From Pedosphaera sp. (lineage in GTDB: Bacteria > Verrucomicrobiota > Verrucomicrobiia > Limisphaerales > AAA164-E04), in assembly GCA_002686885.1 (NCBI GenBank), contig NYYT01000048.1:25192-73651 (forward strand): 48,460 nt of DNA. Reading direction: 5' to 3'. Of this stretch, positions 30,001-39,400 are shown piece after piece. The stretch's first letter is position 1. Every line of letters starts with the position of its first letter. The position numbers were made by a program, and so were the translations under genes. Below the pieces are notes generated by a model, which was not told the origin of the DNA, searched no databases, and worked only from the letters and a program-made list of their open reading frames with translations.

Positions 30001-33000
30001 CGTGAGCATGAAGGGTCGGAGTTGACTGCAGAACGTTCTGATTTGGAAAAAATCTTCCAACGTGAACTCTTATTGATGGATCGTATTCTTCATCAGTTGC
30101 CCGCCGTTTTGCGTGGTGAATTGGAAGGAACGGAGGTCTTGTTTCCAAATGGTGATACCAGTGAGTTGACCTGGCTCTATGAACGTTCTCCCGGTTCCCG
30201 ATTGCTCAATCGACAAATCCTTGCCTCTGTGGAATCAATCCATGCCCAACTTGGACGTCCCCTTCGCATCCTTGAGATTGGGGCCGGAACGGGAGGTACC
30301 ACGGCTTCGTTGATGGAATGGCTTCCGAAGGACGGGCACTACACTGTGACGGACATCTCAACTGTGTTGGTCGAATCAGCCAGGCATCGGTTTGGCGATC
30401 GATCGAACGTACGGTTTGAGACGCTGGATATCGAACGCAGTCCACTTGAACAGGGATATCGGCGAGGTCAATTTGACATGATCATCGCCGCTAATGTCCT
30501 GCATGCAACGCGAGATTTGAATCAGACACTCGATCATGCGCAAGAGTTGTTGATTCCCAGTGGGCACCTGATCCTTCTTGAAGGAACCCAGCCATTACTT
30601 TGGTTGGATTTGATCTTTGGCCCGACCAAAGGATGGTGGGCTTTTGATGATGCCTGGCGAAAGAACCATCCTTTGTTGGACAAATCCAAATGGTTGGAGG
30701 TGCTGGATGTCAAGGGATTCGAAGCTGAGTCCATTTCTGATGATCGATTGCCTCAATCGGTATTTATCGCCCGCTCTCGTGGAAAGGTTGAAGATTCGAC
30801 CAAATCACTCGTATGTTCCGCTGTCGATCTTGAAGGAGATATTATTTCCAAATTACATCAGGGTGTCGAACGAGTGTTGGATGTGGTTCAGAAAACCAAG
30901 AACCATGCCCCCCCCTGGCCATCCCTCACAATCGTGACACAGGGAGGTGTTGGCGCGGGTTGTCAACATCCAGAACAAGGAGCGATATGGGGATTGGCCC
31001 GGACGGTCGAATTGGAATGCCCGGAACTTCGGTGTCTGCGCATTGACTTGGATCCTCTCGAATCTGTCGAATCCCAAAATCAACTCATCCAATCGGAAAT
31101 TCGATCGGGTACCACTGGTGCAGTACAATACCGTGCAGGAAAACGTTACGTAGCCCGGCTGCAAAGGACTCCTTCCATTGCAAGACTTGGAAACAGGCCT
31201 GAGCAGCCTTTTGAAATTCAAAAGCACGCATCTGTTGGCGGGTGTGTGGACTACAGCCAGATGGAACGTCGCTCCCCCGAAGTCGGTGAGGTTGAAATCC
31301 GTGTGGATGCCGCAGGGATTAATTTCGTGGACGCCCTGGATATGGCAGGAGTCTTGCCCTTCGAACGCGAAGGACTGGGGGTAGAGTGTGTTGGAGAGGT
31401 CGTAAGAGTGGGAGCTTTCGTCTCTGGTTTTAAAGTGGGGGATCGTGTATTAGCCTTGGCATCAGGAACCTTTCGAACCCATGTCACCATACCTGCTGTG
31501 TTAGTCCATTTATGGCCGGATGGTGGAGTGACGCCATGGGAAGCCGCCACCTGGCCTGCGAACTTTCTTACCGCCTACCGTTCATTAAGAGATACGGGTC
31601 GCCTGAGCAAAGGAGAAACCATCCTCATCCATGCCGCGGCGGGTGGGACGGGTATGGCCTCGGTGTTGGTTGCCAAGGCACTTGGCGCAACCGTTTTTGC
31701 CACGGCAAGCCGTGACAAATGGCAGGTGTTACGCGCAATGCGAGTCGAACACATCATGGACAGTCGAACCATTGAGTTTGCGGATGAAATCATGCGGCTC
31801 ACAAAGAATAGAGGAGTCGATATGGTTCTCAATTCACTTTCCGGTGATTACATCCAAAAGGGCTTCGACATCCTTGCTCCAGGAGGAAGGTTTATTGAGC
31901 TTGGTAAGCGAGATATCTGGAGTCAGGAAAAAGCCCGTGAAACCCGGGCCGATGTCGCTTACCATTTGATTGATTTGTTTTCTGAAAGCCAGCAGTTGGC
32001 TCAGAGCGCGAATACCCTGGGATCAAAAGAAACTTTATTTCAGGATTTTAATCCTGAACAACCCCTACCGCTGACCCAATTTCCTGTTGAAGAAACGCCG
32101 AGGGCGTTGCGGTATTTTCAACGATCGAAGCACATAGGGAAGGTTGTCCTCAATTTCTTGAATCCGCACATTCCGATCTGCAAGGAGTCCGCTTATCTGA
32201 TCACCGGCGGATTGGGTGGGCTGGGTTTGGCCACGGCGGCATGGATGATGGAGCAAGGGGCTCAACGGGTGTGGTTGCTGGGACGCGAGACTCCGAAAAT
32301 GGACAGTGATATGGAATCGCTTCCTGAGACGCTCAGAGAATGGATCCAGCAGGGTAAAGCACATCTGGGATCTGATATGAATGAACAAGGAGCGAGCATT
32401 GAATTGGTATCATGCGATGTTGCCGATCGGGTTCAATTGTCGAAGGTGATCGAACAGATCTCGGAGCAAGCGCCCTTGCGTGGAGTGTTCCATGCCGCCG
32501 GGGTTTTGGAAGATGCCACGCTGGATGCATTGACCTGGTCGCAGGTCGAACGGGTTATCCGGCCCAAGATTTTTGGAGCACAAAACCTGCATGAACTCAC
32601 CCAACAATGCAGGCTGGACTTTTTTGTGATGTATTCCTCTGCCGCATCCTTGTTGGGTTCTCCAGGTCAGGCAAGCCATGTAACAGCCAACTCGTTTCTG
32701 GATTCACTCGCTCACCACCGACGAGCCTGTGGCCTTCCCGCTCAAAGTATCAATTGGGGACCTTGGGCCGACATCGGATCCGCTTCGAGTACGGAGATCA
32801 GCCAGTTGATGACGGATCGTGGCATCGCCATGATGGATCCGAAGGATGGGATCAAGGCTCTTGAACGTGTCATGCAACGACCGGATCTGACACAGGTGGG
32901 TGTGTTGGATGCCAATTGGGAACGACTCGGTTCACTTGGATTAATCCGAGATGACTATTTCCAACATGTGATAAGCGCCCCAAAAACGTCGAGCAAGCGA

Positions 33001-33477
33001 GGACAAAAGGAGTTGAAGGATCAGGAACATTGGCTTCGCGAACTGCGGAAGATCCCGTCCGGTCAACGGTTGGGCAAATTAGTACGATGGATCCAAATGG
33101 AAATTGCGCAGGTGATCGGACTACCTGAAAGAGAGTTGCCTTCTACTCAGATGGGATTCTTCGACATGGGGGTCGATTCCCTCATGAGTGTCGATCTCAA
33201 GAATCGGCTTTCCAAGCAACTGGGTTTGGACATTTCGCCGACCTTGCTTTTTCAGCATCCCAACATCGATTCGCTCGCCGGAAAATTAATCCACCAACTT
33301 TTCGAGAGCGACGCGCAACCACAGATTGACTCAATAGAGCAATCAGGATCAAAAGATAAACAGACTTCTATCAAGGGTCGTCAACCCAAACCTGCGTGCG
33401 AGCTTAAAACGAATGATTTGGAATCCGCTATCGAATCAGAATTGTCTGCGCTCAAGAAACTTTTAGATGACGAATAA
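27055..33477 (+). CDS. PKS module KS-DH-cMT-ER-KR-ACP, lacking an AT
   Basis: 2140 residues. N-terminal coiled docking segment 7-33 (MRRAMDAIDRLQQRLAEVE) suits the C-terminal helix of the preceding PKS. KS 36-460 with Cys208, His343 and His383. Residues 475-550 resemble the KS-AT linker (LLSARSEKALNDLRLAY), and 577-590 the post-AT linker (APTYPFQRRIHW), but the roughly 300-residue AT between them is missing. DH about 604-880 with H638xxxD642xxxxP647 (Gly of the motif is Asp) and D791xxxQ795. cMT about 960-1235 (LEIGAGTGGTT 1073-1083), ER about 1385-1700 (HAAAGGTGMAS), KR about 1712-1915 (TGGLGGLG, His1875 in place of Tyr), ACP Ser2042, C-terminal docking helix 2118-2140. It should perform a second methylating, fully reducing extension. 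Translation is coupled to the first PKS by ATGA overlap. Its stop lies 17 bases from the convergent NRPS stop, with no terminator hairpin seen between them. Confidence 0.93.
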   Translation: MTSDPKAKEHERMRRAMDAIDRLQQRLAEVERAPGESIAVMGMGCRFPGQVNSPESFWQLLEAARHGICKTPDDRWNSDHYLDSNPNTVGKIITNQGGFLDRIREFDPGFFGITPKETASMDPQHRLLLEVTWEAMEDAGMVPSSWAGKSVGVFIGISSHDYSRHLMKRPEEAIDAYLATGNAHSVAAGRLSYTYGFTGPSFVVDTACSSSLVAIHQACQSLRLRESNAAIVGAVNCLFSPELSIAFSQARMLSPAGRCKTFDAHADGFVRAEGCGAVVLKRLSDAQAAGDPILALIAGSAINQDGSSGGLTVPNGPSQQSVIRQALKQAGIGPEEIYYLEAHGTGTELGDPIELNALGAVFGDSHSKSRPLHIGSVKTNLGHMEAAAGMGGLLKVILAMRHGLVPPHLHFQQPTPHVDWEQLPLQVTEQPLSWDSRQSEYAGVSSFGFSGTNAHVILRRVDDQPPVLRTDADSNEAVLLLSARSEKALNDLRLAYAKRLESGADWYDLCWTAYRHRSRFEQRAAIAASGSQEAMRALKSYDSNKPGSIKDVKWLSLAEQFLNKEEEQWPGEPGQRLNAPTYPFQRRIHWIDEPGDKSTYSGDSNHPFLGVKVKAAQRNEVYFDLGSSVFTDSIWQDHQVFDHPVFPAVGFVEIIVAAIREVCGSKPFWLKDLSFIHVLPLTHESHLQLILQPNRDGGTLEIVNQSGDRECQTVCRADWIESETSVSTVEASSDQHLQATDVYRRLEQQGVTYGSSWHLLDSIRVAAGSVCAELNAQQLSSEYFYHPIALDACIQSIAALFIEDKQSGTFLPEGIGKVVFHQDRIIPGLLQSRVKVEKGDAWLRANVCLMDLKGNRVVSMEDFRLRPISASWKSALASFQQPFDSPGISEEALEKWFYVPTWQLEALVFPPVFSIAQIAKTLKQDLVRQMDEADNRTYLDRLPELNLYTIQSVEESLETLGANPVVASQERYFRWLKETANRREHEGSELTAERSDLEKIFQRELLLMDRILHQLPAVLRGELEGTEVLFPNGDTSELTWLYERSPGSRLLNRQILASVESIHAQLGRPLRILEIGAGTGGTTASLMEWLPKDGHYTVTDISTVLVESARHRFGDRSNVRFETLDIERSPLEQGYRRGQFDMIIAANVLHATRDLNQTLDHAQELLIPSGHLILLEGTQPLLWLDLIFGPTKGWWAFDDAWRKNHPLLDKSKWLEVLDVKGFEAESISDDRLPQSVFIARSRGKVEDSTKSLVCSAVDLEGDIISKLHQGVERVLDVVQKTKNHAPPWPSLTIVTQGGVGAGCQHPEQGAIWGLARTVELECPELRCLRIDLDPLESVESQNQLIQSEIRSGTTGAVQYRAGKRYVARLQRTPSIARLGNRPEQPFEIQKHASVGGCVDYSQMERRSPEVGEVEIRVDAAGINFVDALDMAGVLPFEREGLGVECVGEVVRVGAFVSGFKVGDRVLALASGTFRTHVTIPAVLVHLWPDGGVTPWEAATWPANFLTAYRSLRDTGRLSKGETILIHAAAGGTGMASVLVAKALGATVFATASRDKWQVLRAMRVEHIMDSRTIEFADEIMRLTKNRGVDMVLNSLSGDYIQKGFDILAPGGRFIELGKRDIWSQEKARETRADVAYHLIDLFSESQQLAQSANTLGSKETLFQDFNPEQPLPLTQFPVEETPRALRYFQRSKHIGKVVLNFLNPHIPICKESAYLITGGLGGLGLATAAWMMEQGAQRVWLLGRETPKMDSDMESLPETLREWIQQGKAHLGSDMNEQGASIELVSCDVADRVQLSKVIEQISEQAPLRGVFHAAGVLEDATLDALTWSQVERVIRPKIFGAQNLHELTQQCRLDFFVMYSSAASLLGSPGQASHVTANSFLDSLAHHRRACGLPAQSINWGPWADIGSASSTEISQLMTDRGIAMMDPKDGIKALERVMQRPDLTQVGVLDANWERLGSLGLIRDDYFQHVISAPKTSSKRGQKELKDQEHWLRELRKIPSGQRLGKLVRWIQMEIAQVIGLPERELPSTQMGFFDMGVDSLMSVDLKNRLSKQLGLDISPTLLFQHPNIDSLAGKLIHQLFESDAQPQIDSIEQSGSKDKQTSIKGRQPKPACELKTNDLESAIESELSALKKLLDDE

Positions 33478-33494
33478 GTGGCATGTTCCGCTTT

Positions 33495-36400
33495 TTATTC
33501 TTTCTCCTGATCTTCTTGTAACAAAGCATTGAGTTGGGCTGTCAGTTCTTCATCTGTTAGTGTTTCTACAGACTTCATCCCGACTTCGGTGTTTCGGTCG
33601 AGTCGAGGAATGCGTTCGGTATCTTCTCCTTTCGGATCGATCGATCGGATCAATTCCGCTTGAGTTGCTGGAGTGAGGGCTCCAAAGAGTTGTTCCATTC
33701 GGAATTCACGATCAAATTGCTTGCGTAATGCACCTAGCAATTGGATCGCTTGCAGCGAATTTCCGCCCAATTGAAAGAAGTCGTCGTGAATCCCTACCCT
33801 ATCAACATTCAAGAGTTCAGCCCAAATGTTGCAAATCATCGACTCCATTTCATCCCGCGGTTTTTCATAGGCCTGATTGGGTAATACACTTGGTTGGGGT
33901 AAAGCCTTGCGGTCGATTTTACCATTGGACGAGATTGGTAAGGCTTCCAGGATCTGGAAACGTTTTGGCACCATATAAGCAGGTAGCGTTGATCCCAGAC
34001 TTTCCTGCAGGCGTTCCTGCAAGGAGGGGCTGGTGGATACCTCCAGGCTCATCCATCTGTCCGACATGTCCGGTGCAATGGCTCCACCCAGCATGCCATG
34101 GAGAAAATGTTGATCCGGACTCAATCCCAAAGCATTCGCCAAAGAGTCCAACGGGAGATCATTTACCGGACAGAGTCCAAGGTCTAACGCAGGCGCATTT
34201 TCCATCAGGAGTTGTCCCATATAACCCGCTTCCAGCAGACAAAACGACAGAGCTCGATCTCCATATTTGGCCTTAACACGGTCCAGTGAACCAATGAAAA
34301 ATATGCCGAATCCGCAGGCTTCAAAAACTGGGTGACTGGACGCGAACATCGTTCCCGGATCGCAAGATGAGACTGGCTTTAAAGGTATCAGTCGATGTTG
34401 GATCGGCTCGTAACGATACCAGCCGGCTTCCAGAAAGGCGATGCCATCCGGCTTGACATGTATCAGGGCCTTAACCGCATACAAACTTCCCGCCGAGGGA
34501 TAACGATATTTAGGCATGGGAGCCCTGGGCATTGCATGCGCTTTCAAGTTTGAAAGAAGCTCCGAAAAATGATCCAGGGAAACGGATTGTTTTAGGAATT
34601 GACGATGACTTTGTCTGCGAAATACGGGAGTCGATTCGACCGCGGATGGCAGTTCAATGCCGGTCAATTCTTCGTGTTCGGGGGCTGACGCAGCTTCATT
34701 CTTCAAGTGGTTCAGCGAGGAGGACTCGGCTTTTGAAGCGTTGGGAACAACATAGGCCACCAATTCAGGAGGCGAGCCTATTGCAGTCACAACAGCCTGC
34801 TTGATCGCTGGATGGTTTTGCAGAGTTGCTTCGATTTCGCCCAGTTCGATGCGATGCCCATTGACCTTGACCTGGGAATCTTCTCTTCCGAGGAATTCCA
34901 GGCAAAGCTGAGATGGATCGTCACCGATGGGACGCAGTCTTCCCCAATCACCGGTTCGATACAGGTAGGGTGACGGATCAAATGGGTTGGGTATGAAACG
35001 TTCTGCTGTCAACTGGGGGCGATTCCAGTAACCGCTGGCAACACCGTTGCCACCGATGTATAGCTCGCCCGGTGTCCATGGTGGCTTTGGTTCCAGGTTT
35101 TCATCCAAAACATACCACGTTTGATTCGACATCGGTCGGCCATAAGGGATGCTGGGCCATTCTGGTTCGAGTTTTTCGACAGGATGTGAAATGGACCATA
35201 TCGACGCTTCCGTTGCGCCGCCCAGACTCATTACCTGAGCGTTTGGTAAGTGGTGTTTGATTGCATCGGGAAGACTCAAAGGGATCCAGTCACCACTCAA
35301 GAGCAGGCACCTGAGGTCCGGTTTGGGCGATTCATTTGCTGCATCTTGATGGTGATCCAGGCTTCCAACCAGAAGTTGAGCGAGCGCCGGAACAGAATTC
35401 CAAACCGTCCCTTTGTGTTTAATGAGACATTCCAACCAATAGGCAGGATCCTCGCTTCGATCGTGGTCGGTGGGGATCAGGATTGTTGCCCCCGCTGCCA
35501 AGGATCCAAAAATATCATGTACCGATAAATCAAAACTCAGGGATGATAGTGCAAAGACACTGTCCTCGGGAGTCAGCTTAATCCGTTGGTTGATATCCAG
35601 TATCGAGTTGATGGCACTTTGATGGTCAATCATGACACCCTTTGGTTTCCCTGTAGAACCGGATGTGAAAATGACGTAGGCAAGGTTTTCGGATGCCTTT
35701 CCGATCGTCTCAGGTTGGATACTCGAAGTGTTTTTGAATGCCGAATGAATTTGGATGTTCAGGATGCTTTCAGGCCAGTCCGCTGGGGATTCCTCGGTCG
35801 TCAGCACGATCCGGGTTTGAATGTCTTCAAGGATCTGGTGACGACGTGCCATGGGAAGCGACGTTTGAATCGGAACATAGGCTGCGCCAGCGGTCAGAAT
35901 CGCCAAACAGGCAACAATCTGACGCCAGTCCTTGTGAATGGATACCGCGACCAGTTCATTTGCCGTCACACCTTTTTGAATCAATTGATCCGCCAGGTTC
36001 AGGGTATGGTTCGCAAGTGCCTCATAGGTAATCTCCGTGTCATCGGTTCGGATGGCGATGGCCTTGCGTTGTTGTTTTGCTCTTTGAAAGAACAGACCAT
36101 GCAGCGTGTTTTTTGATGAAGCTTGTGGGATCAAACCTTGCGTGCCAGATGCGTTCAACCGCTGATGATCATCCTGGCTGATCAATCGTGGACAGCGCTG
36201 CCAGCTGGATTGGTCCGCAGCCAGTTGACGTACAAATGCCCCGTAAGTTTCAAACATGGCATCCAGCACTCCCTCTGGCCATAGTTCGTCGATCGTATCC
36301 CAATTGAGGGCCAGGTCACCATCCAGTTCGGCTACTTGGTGGTCCAGGTAGACCTGAGAGGTTTGACTCAATCCAAATACGACCTTGCTGGGCGATTGCG

Positions 36401-39400
36401 TGGTGGAAGCGGCTATTTTCCCAAGCGTACTGGTGAACACCACCGGCATGATGGCACTTACATGGGTGCTCCAGTGGCGGGCAAGTTCGCGGATAATCCT
36501 CACACCACTCACCGACCGGTGCTCAAGGACTTCCCAAAGGGTGGCCTGCACCGCTTTGGTTCTGTTCGCAAAGGACTCGAGATTGCACTGATCGATTGGC
36601 ACGAGGGTGGAAGATGTGAAATCACCTATGATCGAATCTACATCCGGATGAACTGGGCGACGATTGAACAAGGTGAGATTGATCGTGAAACGGCGTTTAC
36701 GACTCCACGAACCCAGGACTTCAGAAAAGGCCGATAAGATGATCGCTGAAGCAGTGAGACCATGGGATTTTGCCTGATGTTGAATGGCCTGCCACATGGT
36801 GGCCGGAATCGTCATAGACCTGCGTTTTACTTCGGGTTGATCAATCTCCCGCGGGTTCTTGATCAGAGGCAGGTCCGGTGCTGGAGGAATTTTTGGGATC
36901 TGATCCTGCCAATATTTCCAATCGGTTTTGTTTTTTCCAGAATCAGACTGTGCCTGTTCGTACAGCACATAGTCACGAAAGGTCAGTGTCAAAGGTGGCA
37001 GCTCTCGTCCTTGGATCAGTGTCAACATTTCACGCCCCAAAATTTGAAGACTCCATGCGTCTCCCAACAGAACATCAAAACTGACAAAGTAACGCCTGGT
37101 CTCATTTCCAAGATCAACGGCTTCGATGTGAAAAAGTGGCCATTGATCGGTTGGGAACACTTGATGGGACAGTTTCTCGCGTAGGGATAGGCAAAGGGAT
37201 TCAGGGGATGCATCGCCTGAATGGACCTGGATGTCAAATGCGGGAACTTGCTCCAAACAGGATTGCTTTCCATCTTCCTGAACCACCGCTCGAAGCATAT
37301 CATGACGCTGGATCAAGAGATTGAATGCTTCCTGAACTTTTTCGTGTGGAATGCCGTGAAGATCGATTTCACGATAGCCGTGCGTGGCGATATTCCCCAA
37401 CTCGAAAGCCCCATTACGACCCAGCCAGTATGCCTGCTGAATATCGGTCAGTGGAAAGGGTTCATATCGGGATTCGGGATCTGATTGGATCGGTTCAGTA
37501 GCTGAAGTGGACGGGTGGTGAACCAACTCGTTCTTGTCGATAAAGGACGCCAAACCAGACACGGTCGAGAAAGTGAACAGCATGCGGAGCGGTATGGAAA
37601 TACCCATTTTGCTTTCAATGCTTGCTACCAATTGAACGGCCAGCAATGAATGACCACCCAGGTCAAAAAAACTGTCATCGATACCAATGGATTCGATTTT
37701 CAGGATTGTTTCCCAAATTTCCACCAGTTGTCGTTCCGTCGTCGTCACAGGTGCTTTATAGGCATGGGAACTTTGTGGAAAATCAGGTGTCGGAAGAAGC
37801 GCTTTGTCAACCTTGCCATTAGGCAGTCGGGGAATGGCTTCCAGTTCATGCCACAAGGTGGGGATCATCGGGTTTGGCAGGAATTCCGAAAGGTAATTTC
37901 TCAAGGTCTCGGGCGATGGCATGTGGTTACCTTGCTTCGGCACCAGATACGCCAGCAAAACGAGATCGTCTTGGGTGCGATGAGAAACAACCAGCGCCTC
38001 CTTGATTTGCGTATGCCTTCTCAGGAAGATCTCAATTTCGCCAGCTTCGATTCGATACCCCCGAATCTTGAATTGATCATCCAGTCGTCCCAAAAATTCC
38101 AACTGACCATTTTCCATCCATCGTACACGGTCGCCCGTGCGGTAAAGCCGTTTAGGACCCTTTTCCAATGGATTGGACACAAACCCGGTTTTATTGAGAT
38201 CAGGTCGGTTTAAATAACCACAGGCAAGCCCTTCTCCACCTAGAAAAAGTTCTCCGGCAATTCCTGTCGGTTGCAGGTTGCCGTTCGGATCCAAAACCAA
38301 GGCAACCGTGTTGTCGATCGGTTTTCCGATGGGCACAGGATCCTTGTCTGGATCATAATGGTTCTTATCGAGGTAAGCGTAGGTCGAATAAGTGGTATCT
38401 TCAGATGGACCGTACAGATTATAGATTGCACCGACATTTCGAGACTGCAGATCTTTGACCAGATCGGGTGGAAGGGGTTCACCGGCCAGATTGACGACTT
38501 TTAGTGTTTCCGGGAGAGAATCGGTCGTCAAAAGTTGACGCAACAAACTTGGAACAGTGTTGATCAAAGTGACACTGTTTCTAGCTGGTAAATTGGGAAG
38601 TTCCAGCAGGTTTTTGGCGAGGATTATTTTCCCCCCATGGACCAGGGGAGCAAAGATTTCAAAAATGGAAAGGTCGAAGCAAATCGAGGTGCTGGCCAGG
38701 ACACCTGAGAGTGCGGATGGATCGAAATTGCGTCCCGTCCACCGCATCAGTGTTGCAGCAGCGTGATGAGATATGGCCACACCTTTGGGCTGTCCCGTGG
38801 AGCCGGACGTATAGATCACATATGCCCAACTTTCCTCATTCTGATCGTGAGGGACTTCGAATTCGGACTGGAGTGATTGCTTGTCCGTCTGGAGTTTGAT
38901 TTCGTTTTTCGTTCGGTGGAAAACGGCCACACAATCCGCGTCCTTCTTAATAAATTCCAACCGCTCATCCGGATAATCGGGATCCAAAGGTAAATAAGCG
39001 CCTCCCGCTTTGTGGATGCTCAGCAATATCGCGATCAGATCGGCTGATTTGGGCAGGCAGACACCCACACGAAACCCGGGTTTCATGTTGAGGTTCTTTA
39101 ACGTTTTGGCCCATTGTTCGGCTTTTTGGTCTAAGTGCTCATAGGTGATTTCGGATGATCCATCGACTACGGCAATCGCTTCAGGATTGTGTTTCACCTG
39201 GGTCTCAAAGAGGCCATGGAGGGTTTCCGTTGTCGGAGGCAGTTGGTGGCCTTGACTCAAATTCCAAAGGTGATCCTTTTCGGATTCGGCAAGGATGCTC
39301 AAACTCGAGAGTGGTTGTTCTGGCGAGGCAATCACGCTTCCCAAAAGCGTCTGCCAGTGCTGTGCCATTCGGGCAATGCAGGAAGCATCAAACAGGTCGG

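Noticed and set aside
27055-33477. Classical trans-AT PKS assignment for the AT-less modules.
   Set aside because: Remnants of cis-AT flanking linkers and a fungal-like DH-cMT-ER-KR order point to secondary AT loss instead; not fully excluded without KS phylogeny.
33478-33494. Rho-independent terminator between the convergent PKS and NRPS genes.
   Set aside because: Only 17 bases separate the stops, and I see no stable hairpin with a T run.
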